Assembly: GCA_030447865.1 (NCBI GenBank) | Contig: JAUJOD010000002.1 | Span: 317,881 to 381,880, forward strand | Direction of reading: 5' to 3' | Length of the DNA stretch: 64,000 nt | Source: Nocardioidaceae bacterium | Lineage (GTDB): Bacteria > Actinomycetota > Actinomycetes > Propionibacteriales > Nocardioidaceae | Shown: in pieces, positions 9,309-18,150 of the stretch | How the letters are laid out: every line of letters starts with the position of its first letter | How positions within the stretch are numbered: the first letter of the stretch is position 1 | Translations under genes and position numbers: made by a program | The notes under the pieces: generated by a model | Seen by the model: only the letters and a program-made list of their open reading frames with translations | Databases searched by the model: none | Told to the model about the DNA's origin: nothing

Positions 9309-9656
9309 ATGCACGTCATCGGATACCGACGCGTGAGCACCGAGGAGCAGGCGGGAACGGCCAAGGGCTCGACGCCCAGCGGCAGGCGATAGCCGAGTAC
9401 GCCGACCCCAAGGGTGGACGGTGGAGTGGAAGGAGACGAGGGACAGACCGGCAGCCGCATCAACCCCGGCCCGCGGAAGCTCTGGGCCTCCTCCGCACCA
9501 AGCAGGCCGACGCCCTCGTAGTGACGAAGGTGGACCGCCTGGCCCTTCGCCACCATCGACCGCGACCTGACTGACGACGGCATCCTGACTCCGACCGGTC
9601 GGCCGACGTGGGATGAGTCGGTGGTCTGTCGCGCGTACAAGGCTGCGGTCGCCTGA
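9309..9656 (+). pseudogene. Decayed, internally deleted serine recombinase/resolvase
   Basis: Pieces of a serine recombinase in changing frames. It opens with ATG after GAGGAGAA and encodes MHVIGYRRVSTEEQAG, holding the catalytic serine motif YxRVS. A one-base shift then gives LDAQRQAIAEYA. A third segment reads LGLLRTKQADALVVTKVDRLA, the conserved KVDRLxR block, again shifted. After a large internal loss, the end reads DGILTPTGRPTWDESVVCRA followed by a stop, matching the end of the Recombinase domain of large serine integrases. No intact reading frame remains, so it should be inactive. Confidence 0.85.
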
Positions 9657-9712
9657 GGCTGGTCGCGAACGCACTCTCATGCCGAGTGCGAAAGAAACCC
9701 CATCGGGAGTAA

Positions 9713-9991
<279 letters not shown>

Positions 9992-10033
9992 CTCAGACGC
10001 CAAGCAATGAGCTGTGCGCGAACTCGGCCGAAC

Positions 10034-10327
10034 TCAACCTTTTCGCCTTTGTCTCCAGTGGATGTAGTCCATGACTCGTGCCGCGATGAAGCCTGTGAAG
10101 AATCCGGCGAAGAACATGTCCCTTGGTGCGCCAAGACTCAACACATCGGCTGCTGTGGCGAGCACCAACACAGGCACAATCAGAAGACGGCTCGCCAAAG
10201 GCGGTGTCAGTGGCCATGGGTACTTCGATCGCACCCATCCCATGTACTGCTCAAGGAGTTGCACGACGGCGAATCCGGCCATGGCGCCTAGCAGCCCTAG
10301 GGCGAACAGGTAGAGCGGGTCACCCAC
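10034..10327 (-). CDS. Small membrane protein, unknown function
   Basis: A 97-residue protein with hydrophobic stretches at about 5-26 (YLFALGLLGAMAGFAVVQLL), 48-64 and 70-87, ending in a basic RQRRKG. The start is a GTG at 10327. It is convergent with the 89-residue gene. No family is recognised. It also falls inside the patch bounded by the direct repeats at 8703 and 10402. Confidence 0.5.
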   Translation of the reverse strand: MGDPLYLFALGLLGAMAGFAVVQLLEQYMGWVRSKYPWPLTPPLASRLLIVPVLVLATAADVLSLGAPRDMFFAGFFTGFIAARVMDYIHWRQRRKG

Positions 10328-10401
10328 GTGTGCGCTCCGGCATCACGCGGAGCATAGTCGTAGCCATTCGGTACGGTGCCTCGCGTGAGCGAGGACTGGG
10401 T

Positions 10402-10431
10402 GCTTGCCCAGCAACGCCACGGAGATCTGCG
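10402..10431 (+). repeat. Imperfect direct repeat, right copy (HhH-GPD relic)
   Basis: Read on the minus strand, this stretch encodes PQISVALLGKH, a recognisable fragment of the HhH-GPD motif QIFVALLAKQ. It is 27/30 identical to 8703-8732 in the truncated gene, but only about 23/30 identical to the matching site of the intact gene next to it (near 10605-10635). It therefore belongs with the truncated copy, not with its neighbour. It sits 22 bases beyond the stop of the intact gene. Confidence 0.6.
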
Positions 10432-10452
10432 GAGCACCGCCGGTCGCGGGCT

Positions 10453-11016
10453 TCAGCCCTGGGCTGCGGCCGCCTTCTTCTGCTTCTTGTAGTCGCGGAC
10501 TTTCTGTAGCGAGCCGGCATCGACTACGTCGGCGACCGACCGGTAGCCCTCCCGTGCGTAGTCGCCGGCGACCGCTTCCCATCCGTCCGGACGAACGTCC
10601 ATCTGCTTGGCGAGTAAGGCGACGAAGATCTGTGCCTTCTGCTTGCCGAAGCCGGGCAGCTGCTGGACCCGCTTGAACAGCTCCTGGCCCGTGGTTGCCT
10701 CAGTCCACAAGCGGGTCACGTCGCCTTCGTACTTCGACTCGACCAGAGCCGCGAGCTCCTGAAGTCGTGCCGCCATCGATCCCGGGAAGCGGTGGATTGC
10801 CGGTGGCTGGCTGCACAGTTCCTTGAACGCCTGGGGATCGGCGGCCGCGATCGCGGCCGGGTCCAGGGTGCCGAATCGGCTGAGGACCTTCCAGCCGCCC
10901 CGGAAGGCGTGTTCCATCCCGTACTGCTGGTCCAGCATCATCCCGACCACGACCGCGAAGGGATACTGGTCAAGGACTTCATCGGCTTCTGGCTGGCCAG
11001 TCATCTGGAACGACAT
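10453..11016 (-). CDS. HhH-GPD family base-excision-repair-type protein
   Basis: A 187-residue protein of the small actinobacterial HhH-GPD group (the uncharacterised TIGR03252-like family). It starts MSFQMTGQPEADEVL and has YPFAVVVGMMLDQQ (the N-terminal helix with the family's DQQ) and a helix-hairpin-helix loop LPGFGKQKAQIFVALLAKQM at the C-terminal side. The tail is Lys/Ala rich. Family members resemble DNA glycosylases, but the activity is not established. ATG 11016 follows GGGAGG eight bases upstream; the upstream ATG at 11037 is less likely. A truncated relative lies at 8551-8790. Confidence 0.8.
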   Translation of the reverse strand: MSFQMTGQPEADEVLDQYPFAVVVGMMLDQQYGMEHAFRGGWKVLSRFGTLDPAAIAAADPQAFKELCSQPPAIHRFPGSMAARLQELAALVESKYEGDVTRLWTEATTGQELFKRVQQLPGFGKQKAQIFVALLAKQMDVRPDGWEAVAGDYAREGYRSVADVVDAGSLQKVRDYKKQKKAAAAQG

Positions 11017-11173
11017 GACCTCATCCTCCCTCATCAAGGCGTCCCTGCTGATAGCCCGATGACCGACGTCACTACGCGTGGGTTGAGCGGGTGAACGTCG
11101 GCCATCCCGTACCGATCCTCAAGATCCGTCACGCTAAGCAGCAAGGCGGCTCGGCGTTGGCCACTAGGTTGGC

Positions 11174-12169
11174 GTGGTGGTGAGTGAGTCGGAGCAGGGC
11201 AGTCGCTGGTACCGCGGTGACTGTCACGTCCACTCGTCGTACTCGAACGGCGGGGAGATGAGCCCACAGCAACTCGCCGCCGAGGCTAGAGAACTCGGAC
11301 TCGACTTCTTGGCGGCCACCGAGCACAACACCGCCGATGCGCACGATGAATGGAAGGCGCTCGCTGACAACGACCTCTTGATCATTCTGGGTCAAGAAGT
11401 AACGACCCTCTCTGGTCACTGGCTGGCGCTCGGCCTCACCCCAGGGAGGGTTGTGGAGTGGCGGTACGACGCCAATGACGACGCCTACCGCGAGTGCGTC
11501 GAGTCCGTGCGAAGCGCGGGCGGGCTGTCCGTTGCGGCTCACCCTTTCGCCCCCTACCCGACCGGAAGGTTCGACTACCCGTACGAGGGCTTCGATCTTG
11601 TCGAGGTCTGGAATGGGCCGTGGGCGGGAGACCAGTCGTGGAACGCCGACAACGAAGCGGCTTTGCGAGAGTGGCGCCAGACGCTAGCTTCGGACGTCCC
11701 TGGCAAGTCATGGGGACCCGCAATCGGTAGTAGCGACGTCCATCTGAAAGGTCAGCTCGGTGTGCCGCACAGTGTCGTGCGAGCTGACGAGCTCACCGCC
11801 GAAGCTGTCCTCGCCGCTCTCCGTGTCGGGCACAGTTCGATGACATCGTCGGCAGGCATCGAGCTGGACTTCGTGGTTAGTGCCGGGAACAAAGCTGCCG
11901 GCATGGGCGACCGCTTGAGGTGTGCTGGTCAGCCGATCACGGTCTTGGCTGAGATCCGTGGAACACAGTCAGGGAGGGTCGCTCTCGTTACCCCACGTGG
12001 CGAGGTGCATCGGGCACCGCTGAGCTCTCAGGGAAGTACCCGTATCGAGTGGACGACAACCGCCGATGATTCAACGTACATATGTCTTGAGGTCCGTGAC
12101 GCACAGGGGTTTATGTTGGCGCTCTCGAACCCAGTTTTCATAGACCGAGGGTCACCCCGACCTTCATAG
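11174..12169 (+). CDS. PHP-domain / CehA-McbA family metallohydrolase
   Basis: A 331-residue predicted metal-dependent hydrolase. Metal ligands are visible: DCHVHSSYSNG (His18, His20), LAATEHNTAD, LGQEVTT, AAHPF and IGSSDVH, in the order of the PHP domain. The arrangement with a C-terminal beta-rich part fits the CehA/McbA group, known for hydrolysing carbamate or phosphoester bonds; the substrate is unknown here. Three tandem GTG codons at 11174, 11177 and 11180 could each be the start. It is divergent from the HhH-GPD gene. Confidence 0.85.
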   Translation: MVVSESEQGSRWYRGDCHVHSSYSNGGEMSPQQLAAEARELGLDFLAATEHNTADAHDEWKALADNDLLIILGQEVTTLSGHWLALGLTPGRVVEWRYDANDDAYRECVESVRSAGGLSVAAHPFAPYPTGRFDYPYEGFDLVEVWNGPWAGDQSWNADNEAALREWRQTLASDVPGKSWGPAIGSSDVHLKGQLGVPHSVVRADELTAEAVLAALRVGHSSMTSSAGIELDFVVSAGNKAAGMGDRLRCAGQPITVLAEIRGTQSGRVALVTPRGEVHRAPLSSQGSTRIEWTTTADDSTYICLEVRDAQGFMLALSNPVFIDRGSPRPS

Positions 12170-12234
12170 ACGGAGGCTCACCCGATTGGATCAAGCAGGT
12201 CATCCGGGCTCCCCAATGCTCCCCCTGCGAGACT

Positions 12235-12720
12235 TCACATGTCTGCGGATCGCCGCTTCTCGTACTCAATCAGCACCGGATGCGGCGGGTACGAGGTGCG
12301 CGACTCGCGCCCGGTGGATGACCATCCGAGCTTCTCCCAGAACCGCCGCCCCCGGTGGTTCTCCGCGAACACCCGCAACCAGATCCGGTCCACGCCGACT
12401 GGGTACGTCGCTACGAGTGCGTCGTACAGCTCCGCTGCCAATCCGGTCCCCCAGGTCTCGACTGCGGTCCCGAAGTGAAGTAACTCGTCTGCTCGCCGAG
12501 CCGCGAAGCCCGTGAGGGCCCCGTCTTTCTCGGTTGCTACGTACGCTGCGATTGCGGGATCCGCCAACTCGTCCCGCCATCTGGCTCGGATGGCTTCCCG
12601 AGGGAATGGATACGTCTCCTGCGGGAAGACCTTGGCCAGGCCCGCCACCGCGCTGCGCTCCTGGACAGTCAGCAGGTCGGGCAGGTCGGCCACCACCATC
12701 GGCCGGAACGACCACTCCAT
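12235..12720 (-). CDS. GNAT family N-acetyltransferase
   Basis: A 161-residue acyl-CoA N-acyltransferase. Motifs include the opening MEWSFRPMVVADLPDLLTVQ, the acetyl-CoA loop region GTGLAAELYDALVATYPVG, and the final LRVFAENHRGRRFWEKLGW typical of GNAT motif B. The acceptor substrate is unknown. Longer readings upstream run into the universal stress gene in another frame, so ATG 12720 is the start. It lies 22 bases downstream of the usp gene and may share its transcript. Confidence 0.88.
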   Translation of the reverse strand: MEWSFRPMVVADLPDLLTVQERSAVAGLAKVFPQETYPFPREAIRARWRDELADPAIAAYVATEKDGALTGFAARRADELLHFGTAVETWGTGLAAELYDALVATYPVGVDRIWLRVFAENHRGRRFWEKLGWSSTGRESRTSYPPHPVLIEYEKRRSADM

Positions 12721-12742
12721 GGTCAGCGAATGATCTGCGGCG

Positions 12743-13147
12743 TCAATCGGCGGCCTTGACCGCCAATACCGGGCACGGCGCATCAAGCAGAATTCGCTGC
12801 GCGTTGCTGCCCAAGATGAGCTTGCCGACCGGGGTACGCCGCCGCAGACCGATGACGATGAAGTCCGCAGCGACCTCAGCAGCGACGTTGATGAGGTCCT
12901 CAGCCGGGTCCAGGCCACGCACGAGCTGGCGGATTTCGTGTGGCACCCCTGCCGACGTGAGCTGCGACCGCACCTCGTCGAGCTGTTGCTCAGTGTCGAC
13001 CGCGTCGCCGGTGTCGAACTCACGCCCCCCTCGGTGCGAATTGACGACGACCAGGCTTGCGTCCCGAAGCTTGGCCTCTTCTGCCGCCAGGCGCAATGCG
13101 GCGCGCCCTTCGGGCTTGGGCACGTAGCCGACAACGATCACGCTCAC
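12743..13147 (-). CDS. Universal stress protein (UspA family)
   Basis: A 134-residue single-domain universal stress protein. It starts MSVIVVGYVPKPEGRAALRL. The ATP-binding signature G-x2-G-x9-G-(S/T) is represented by IGLRRRTPVGKLILGSNAQ near the C-terminus, followed by LLDAPCPVLAVK. Most family members bind ATP and are induced by stress. Start ATG 13147 has GGAGGACCC upstream. The acetyltransferase gene follows in the same direction. Confidence 0.92.
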   Translation of the reverse strand: MSVIVVGYVPKPEGRAALRLAAEEAKLRDASLVVVNSHRGGREFDTGDAVDTEQQLDEVRSQLTSAGVPHEIRQLVRGLDPAEDLINVAAEVAADFIVIGLRRRTPVGKLILGSNAQRILLDAPCPVLAVKAAD

Positions 13148-13218
13148 GATGGGTCCTCCTCTGCCTTACGTCGTGCCGAACGCTACCCGACGCAGCCCGG
13201 CGGCACCTGCGCAGCGGG

Positions 13219-14697
13219 CTAGCCCACCGGCCACTCATGGACCGGAAGATTGGCATGCATGTGCTCGGAGTACCGTCGCACCACCTCACGCAGGGCATCG
13301 AAGCGGTCAGTGGAGCCGGCGTCGAAGAGCTTATGGAACGTCTCGGTCTGCCAGACGGCGCCATTGCGCCCCGTCAAGCAACGTTGTTCGATGATCCCCA
13401 GCAGCCGGTCGCGCTGGCTCGGCTCCATCCCCCACTTGTCGAGCCCTTCGTAGGCGCGCGGCAACAACCGCCGCAGCACCAGTTCGGCAGCTGGCACGGT
13501 GCCTAGGCCGGGCCAGTAGACCTGCCCTTCGATGCCGTCGCGCGCGCCGGCGTGGAAGTTCTCTTGGGCGGCGCTGAAGGACATCTGCGACCAGAGCGGG
13601 CGCTCGTCGTCGGCCAGCGCCCGGACCAGGCCGAAGTAGAAGGCCGCGTTAGCCATCATGTCGACCACAGTGGGACCGGCCGGAAGCACCCGGTTCTCCA
13701 CCCGCAGGTGAGGAACGCCCCGCACGACGTCGTACACCGGACGGTTCCAGCGGTAGATCGTGCCGTTGTGGAGTCGAAGCTCCGCCAGGGAGGGCGTATC
13801 ACCGCCTTCGAGGACCTCAAGGGGGTTCTCTTCCTCGGTGATCGGCAGCAGCGCGGGGAAGTAGCGGACGTTCTCTTCGAACAGGTCGAAGATCGAGGTG
13901 ATCCACCGCTCCCCGAACCACACCCGCGGCCTGACCCCCTGCGCCTTGAGCTCCTCGCTTCGGGTGTCGGTGGCCTGCTCGAACAAGACGATGCGGGTCT
14001 CTGCCCAGAGCTCCTTGCCGAAGAGGAACGGTGAGTTCGAGCAGACGGCCAGCTGGATACCGGCGATCGCCTGGGATGCGTTCCAGTACCTCGAGAAGTT
14101 CTCCGGGCTGACCTGCAAGTGCAGCTGCATCGAGGTGCACGCCGCCTCCGGCATGATGCTGTCGGCGGTCACCCGCAACCGCTCCACGCCACGGATGGAG
14201 ATGTCGAGGTCCTCACCGCGGGCAGCGAAGATCTGGTCGTTGAGCAGGCGGTAGCGGGGGTTCGCTGAAAGCGTGTCCGGATGCATGTGGACGGTTTGCA
14301 GCGTCGGCAGGATGCCCACCATGACCATGTGCGCGCCGACCTGGCGCGCCTTTTCCTCTGCGGCGTTCAGGCTGTTGCGCACATCTTGTTCGAACGACGT
14401 GATGCCGCCGTCGGACAGCCGTCGTGGCGGCACGTTGATCTCGAGGTTGAACTGGCCGAGCTCGGTGACGAAGTCCGGGTCAGCGATGGCGTCGAGGACT
14501 TCGGCGTTCTTCATGGCAGGATCGCAGTTGCCGTCGACGAGGTTGAGCTCGACCTCGAGGCCCGTCATTGGTCGTTCGACGTCGAACCGTGACTCGCGAA
14601 GCATCCGGGCGAAGACGTCAAGGCACTGGCGAACCTTCTCGCGGTAGCGGGTGCGGTCCTCGCGGGTGAACTCGCGCCGGTCAACGTCTTGACCCAT
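13219..14697 (-). CDS. Glutamate-cysteine ligase family 2 (GCS2) protein
   Basis: A 492-residue protein of the GCS2 carboxylate-amine ligase family. Visible blocks include TGLEVELNLVD, ELGQFNLEINVPPRRL, AACTSMQLHLQVSPENFSRY and HLRVENRVLPAGPTVVDMMA, matching the actinobacterial 'glutamate-cysteine ligase' group related to YbdK. It probably joins an amino acid to a glutamate gamma-carboxyl using ATP, but the exact substrate is not certain because mycothiol-makers use other enzymes. ATG 14697 follows GGAGG by six bases; a TTG at 14703 is the only upstream alternative. Confidence 0.82.
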   Translation of the reverse strand: MGQDVDRREFTREDRTRYREKVRQCLDVFARMLRESRFDVERPMTGLEVELNLVDGNCDPAMKNAEVLDAIADPDFVTELGQFNLEINVPPRRLSDGGITSFEQDVRNSLNAAEEKARQVGAHMVMVGILPTLQTVHMHPDTLSANPRYRLLNDQIFAARGEDLDISIRGVERLRVTADSIMPEAACTSMQLHLQVSPENFSRYWNASQAIAGIQLAVCSNSPFLFGKELWAETRIVLFEQATDTRSEELKAQGVRPRVWFGERWITSIFDLFEENVRYFPALLPITEEENPLEVLEGGDTPSLAELRLHNGTIYRWNRPVYDVVRGVPHLRVENRVLPAGPTVVDMMANAAFYFGLVRALADDERPLWSQMSFSAAQENFHAGARDGIEGQVYWPGLGTVPAAELVLRRLLPRAYEGLDKWGMEPSQRDRLLGIIEQRCLTGRNGAVWQTETFHKLFDAGSTDRFDALREVVRRYSEHMHANLPVHEWPVG

Positions 14698-14853
14698 GCT
14701 CAACCTCCAGGCGGTTTGACAGCGCTAAGAGGACAGCCTGCCTTGCCCAGCCCCACGCCGCCACCCCGAGTCCTGCGCGGTCACTTTTCACTCTAAGTGC
14801 GCCGGGCCGCTCGACCCGCAGTGAGTAACGGCCGCGCTGGCTCAGAACCCTCG

Positions 14854-15858
14854 CTACCGGGCGGCGGATGCGGCGGAGCCAGCATGAAAGGCGTCCCACG
14901 TGCTCGGGTTGAGGCTGGCGCGCAGGGCGTCGACAACCAGCCGCGCCAGGGGGTAGTCGGAGTCGACAGTCAGGACGCGCTCGGCGGCGTGCGAGGCCAG
15001 GACGCCGTTGCCCGACAGCCAGGCGGCAAAGGCCGCCAAGCCTCCCACTGGCGGCAGCAGCGCATCGGGGACTGACTGCATCACCGCCCGCCACAGCTCG
15101 AGGTGGCGTGCTGCGTTGGACCGCGTCATCATCGACCACGCTGCATCACGGCCCACCACCCGTTGCACCGAAACCGCCAGCTCCGCGACCTCGTCGACGG
15201 TCAGAGCGTGCGGAGTCGCAAGGGCCGCCTCGACCAACGGCACCGGGTAGATGCCGCGCGGCACCTTTGACGCCGCCGCGGCGACTGCTGCGATGCGCGC
15301 ACCGTCGAGCGGCGCGAATTGGGCCCGTAACGACTCCCGGTCAGGAGCTCGCTGCATCCCCGCCAACACTGCCTCGGCGGCCACCCGCGATGTCTCGATG
15401 TCGTAGGGGGTGCCGGCCGGGTCGCAGCACAGCGGATTACGACACGTTGCCGACCACCACCGGAAGCCGTCGGCGCGGATGACGTCCAGGATGCCGACGC
15501 CCGCTTCGGAGAGTTTCGCCCGCACCGCGCTCAGTGCTGCGTCCGCCGCTTCAACGCGTGCGCTGAACGCGAAGACCATGACCGGGTCGAACCCATGGTG
15601 TTGGACCAGTGCCAGCACATAGTCAGCCTGATCTAAGACGGCTTCTGCGCCGCTGCCCAAGTCCATGCGGAAACAGGGACCGAAGCGTCGGCGCGGTCCT
15701 CGCAGGGCGATCACTACCAGGCTCTCGCTCGGTGTGAAGCCCAGCAGGTAGGGGATGATGGCGATCGCGTCGCCGGGCCCGTTGAGCTTTGTGACGGGAC
15801 GTGCGTCGGCGGTCAGCTCGGTGCGCGCGGCGCGCAGAATGCGGCTCTTCTTCGACAT
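14854..15858 (-). CDS. DUF4192 family protein
   Basis: A 334-residue cytoplasmic protein starting MSKKSRILRAARTEL. Near the N-terminus it has the family-defining block IPYLLGFTPSESLVVIALRG. It also has a Cys pair (CRNPLCCDPAGTPYD) and a long C-terminal helical region with LAAFAAWLSGNGVLA. DUF4192 is widespread in actinobacteria and has no assigned function. It is divergent from dinB across about 80 bases, an arrangement that might suggest a shared control region. Confidence 0.85.
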   Translation of the reverse strand: MSKKSRILRAARTELTADARPVTKLNGPGDAIAIIPYLLGFTPSESLVVIALRGPRRRFGPCFRMDLGSGAEAVLDQADYVLALVQHHGFDPVMVFAFSARVEAADAALSAVRAKLSEAGVGILDVIRADGFRWWSATCRNPLCCDPAGTPYDIETSRVAAEAVLAGMQRAPDRESLRAQFAPLDGARIAAVAAAASKVPRGIYPVPLVEAALATPHALTVDEVAELAVSVQRVVGRDAAWSMMTRSNAARHLELWRAVMQSVPDALLPPVGGLAAFAAWLSGNGVLASHAAERVLTVDSDYPLARLVVDALRASLNPSTWDAFHAGSAASAAR

Positions 15859-15938
15859 GCGACCAGCGTGGCCTTGCCACCTGAAGCGTGGGGTCCGCGC
15901 GGCACATCTGTGGACAAGCCGTCGGCCAGAATGGACCT

Positions 15939-17375
15939 GTGCGCAACCAGGCGTCGATCCTGCACGTCGACCTCGACGCGTTCTATGCGGCCGTCGAACA
16001 GCGAGACAAGCCGTCCCTGCGCGGAAAGCCAGTTGTGGTTGGCGGAACCGGCGGGCGCGGTGTCGTGGCAACCGCGTCCTACGAGGCCCGTCGGTTCGGT
16101 GTCCGCTCAGCGATGTCGACGGCGGAGGCTCGGGCACGCTGCCCACATGCTGCGTTCCTCGTCGGCCGATTCGACGCCTACCGGGCCACCAGCGCTGCCA
16201 TCATGACCACCCTCCGCAGTTTGTCGCTGCTGGTTGAACCGCTGTCGCTCGACGAGGCGTACGTCGACCTCAGCGCTGGTCGAGAGAAATCAGACCTCAC
16301 CTCGACAGAGCTTGTGGGCATTGGCCAAGAGTTGAAGCGTTCTGTGGAGCAGGTGACGGGAGGGCTCACCGCCTCTGTCGGTATCGGCAGCTCGAAGCTT
16401 GTCGCGAAGATCGCCAGTGAACTGCGCAAGCCCGACGGCCTGGTCGTCGTCGCGCCGGGTCAGGAGCAGGACCTGCTGCGGCCGATGCCGGTCGGCGTCC
16501 TGCCAGGAGTTGGGCCAGCCACCGCTGAGCGGCTGCGTCGCATCGGCGTGCATACGGTTGCACAGCTCGAGCAGGTCAGCGAGAAGGAGCTCATCCGCAC
16601 GGTTGGACAGGTCCATGGCGCCAGCCTGTACTCGCTGGCGCGGGCGCACGACCCCCGCCCGGTGGTCGCGGAACGGGAAGCCAAGTCGATCTCGGTGGAG
16701 GACACCTTCGAGCACGATCTCGTCGACCCCGTCCTGCTCGCCTCGATCGTCGACCGCCACGCCCGTAGCGTCTGCCAACGCCTCGCCAAGGCGAGGCTCT
16801 CCGGTCGGACAGTGACACTCAAGGTCCGCCAGCACGACTTCACTACGTCGACCAGGTCGGCTTCGCTTATCGGGCCAACCGACAAGGCAGCTGTCGTGAG
16901 TCGGATCGCCCGCGGGCTGCTCGAGGACATCGACACCTCCGGCGGGGTCCGGCTGCTCGGAGTGGGCGTCTCCGGCCTCGCCGACTGGATCCAGGACGAC
17001 CTCTTCAGCGACGACGAGCAGGACTATGCCGCCAGCCTCGAGGCCGCCGTACAGCACATCGCCGTGTCGCATCAGCACACCGGATCACACCGGACCCGAT
17101 GGGCGCCGGGGATGGATGTGGAGCATCGTGATTTCGGACCCGGCTGGGTATGGGGCTCCGGCGTCGGCCGGGTGACGGTTCGGTTCGAGACCGCAGCGAC
17201 TGGCCCGGGTCCGGTCCGCACCTTTGCCGCTGACGATCCCGATCTTGCCCGTCGGCCGACCGTCGGCGAGGAAGAGCCGGTGGTCACCGAGGGGATTCCG
17301 GGCGCCAGCGGCGGAACCGTACCCGGTCACCTGGCCGAGCCTGGGCACAAGTTGCCAGCCCCGCCGGGTCCATAA
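15939..17375 (+). CDS. dinB: DNA polymerase IV (DinB)
   Basis: A 478-residue Y-family translesion polymerase. Catalytic carboxylates are present: Asp11 in ILHVDLDAFYAAVE and Asp105-Glu106 in LSLDEAYVDLS. The palm/finger block RRFGVRSAMSTAEARARCP, the helix-hairpin-helix thumb LPGVGPATAERLRRIGV and the little-finger region with KVRQHDFTTSTRS follow. The last ~40 residues (after RTFAADDP) are not conserved and overlap pxpC on the other strand by 92 bases. The GTG start at 15939 is chosen from homology; the ribosome site is weak and no SOS box was evident. Confidence 0.93.
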   Translation: MRNQASILHVDLDAFYAAVEQRDKPSLRGKPVVVGGTGGRGVVATASYEARRFGVRSAMSTAEARARCPHAAFLVGRFDAYRATSAAIMTTLRSLSLLVEPLSLDEAYVDLSAGREKSDLTSTELVGIGQELKRSVEQVTGGLTASVGIGSSKLVAKIASELRKPDGLVVVAPGQEQDLLRPMPVGVLPGVGPATAERLRRIGVHTVAQLEQVSEKELIRTVGQVHGASLYSLARAHDPRPVVAEREAKSISVEDTFEHDLVDPVLLASIVDRHARSVCQRLAKARLSGRTVTLKVRQHDFTTSTRSASLIGPTDKAAVVSRIARGLLEDIDTSGGVRLLGVGVSGLADWIQDDLFSDDEQDYAASLEAAVQHIAVSHQHTGSHRTRWAPGMDVEHRDFGPGWVWGSGVGRVTVRFETAATGPGPVRTFAADDPDLARRPTVGEEEPVVTEGIPGASGGTVPGHLAEPGHKLPAPPGP

Positions 17376-18150
17376 CCGCGATCACGGGGTAACCCCCAGT
17401 AACAGGATGGTCCACCAGGAAGACGAGCGGTCGCCCGTTGTTGGCCACCTGGATGGAACCGGTCACCAGGCCCTCGCTCAACAGCTCCTCGTGACGTCTC
17501 CGGTCCAGCGTGACATCGCTGTCCAGGCGCACAGCCGTCCGGTTGGACGACGGGGAGACGACGTACTCGGTGCTGAAGAACGCCGTCAGAGCACGATCGG
17601 TGAACCAGTCGTCCCGCGGTCCGGTCACGACCTCCAATGTGACGACGTCCCGAGCGACAGAGGCCGTGGCTTCACCCGGAGGCTCCGCGGTCGATGCGTC
17701 CCCCGTTCGGAGGCGGTCACCCGCGCGGACCACCGGCGGGCCGAGCCCGGTGAGGGTGTCCGTCGACCTGCTGCCCAGGGTCTGCGGGGCTTCGATGCCG
17801 CCGCCGACGGCAAGCCACGCGCGCAGTCCCGCGCCGGGGAGCACCTCGAGAAGGTCGCCAGCACGGACCGATTGGGCAGTGCCCCACGGCCTAGCACGGC
17901 TGCCGATGCGCAAGTCGAGCAGGCCACCGGTCAGCGCCACCCGCATCGAGCGGTGCGCCCGCAGTCGCACCCCGCCGAGCAGCACCTCCAGCCCGGCCGC
18001 CGACTCCGGGTTGCCGACCAGCCTGTTGGCCAGCGCGAGAGCCGCTGGGTCCAGGGCTCCTGACGGAGGTACCCCGAGGTGAGCATGGCCAGGCCGACCC
18101 AGGTCCTGCACGAGTAGCAGCGTCCCGGAGTCCTCCACCAGCAGCGTCAC
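17284..18150 (-). CDS. pxpC: 5-oxoprolinase subunit C (PxpC/KipA, biotin-dependent-carboxylase-like)
   Basis: A 288-residue subunit of the ATP-dependent 5-oxoprolinase that opens pyroglutamate to glutamate. It begins MTLLVEDSGTLLLVQDLGRP and contains GVPPSGALDPAALALANRLVGN, WLAVGGGIEAPQTLGSRSTD and the final block DHPVTGGYPVIAVM, all typical of KipA/PxpC. It is the last gene of a pxpA-pxpB-pxpC set, and its start overlaps pxpB's stop by four bases. Its 3' end overlaps the 3' end of dinB head-to-head. Confidence 0.93.
   Translation of the reverse strand: MTLLVEDSGTLLLVQDLGRPGHAHLGVPPSGALDPAALALANRLVGNPESAAGLEVLLGGVRLRAHRSMRVALTGGLLDLRIGSRARPWGTAQSVRAGDLLEVLPGAGLRAWLAVGGGIEAPQTLGSRSTDTLTGLGPPVVRAGDRLRTGDASTAEPPGEATASVARDVVTLEVVTGPRDDWFTDRALTAFFSTEYVVSPSSNRTAVRLDSDVTLDRRRHEELLSEGLVTGSIQVANNGRPLVFLVDHPVTGGYPVIAVMDPAGLATCAQARPGDRVRFRRWRPESPR

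Noticed and set aside
15859-15938. SOS box upstream of dinB
   Set aside because: No GAAC-N4-GTTC-like palindrome is visible between DUF4192 and dinB.
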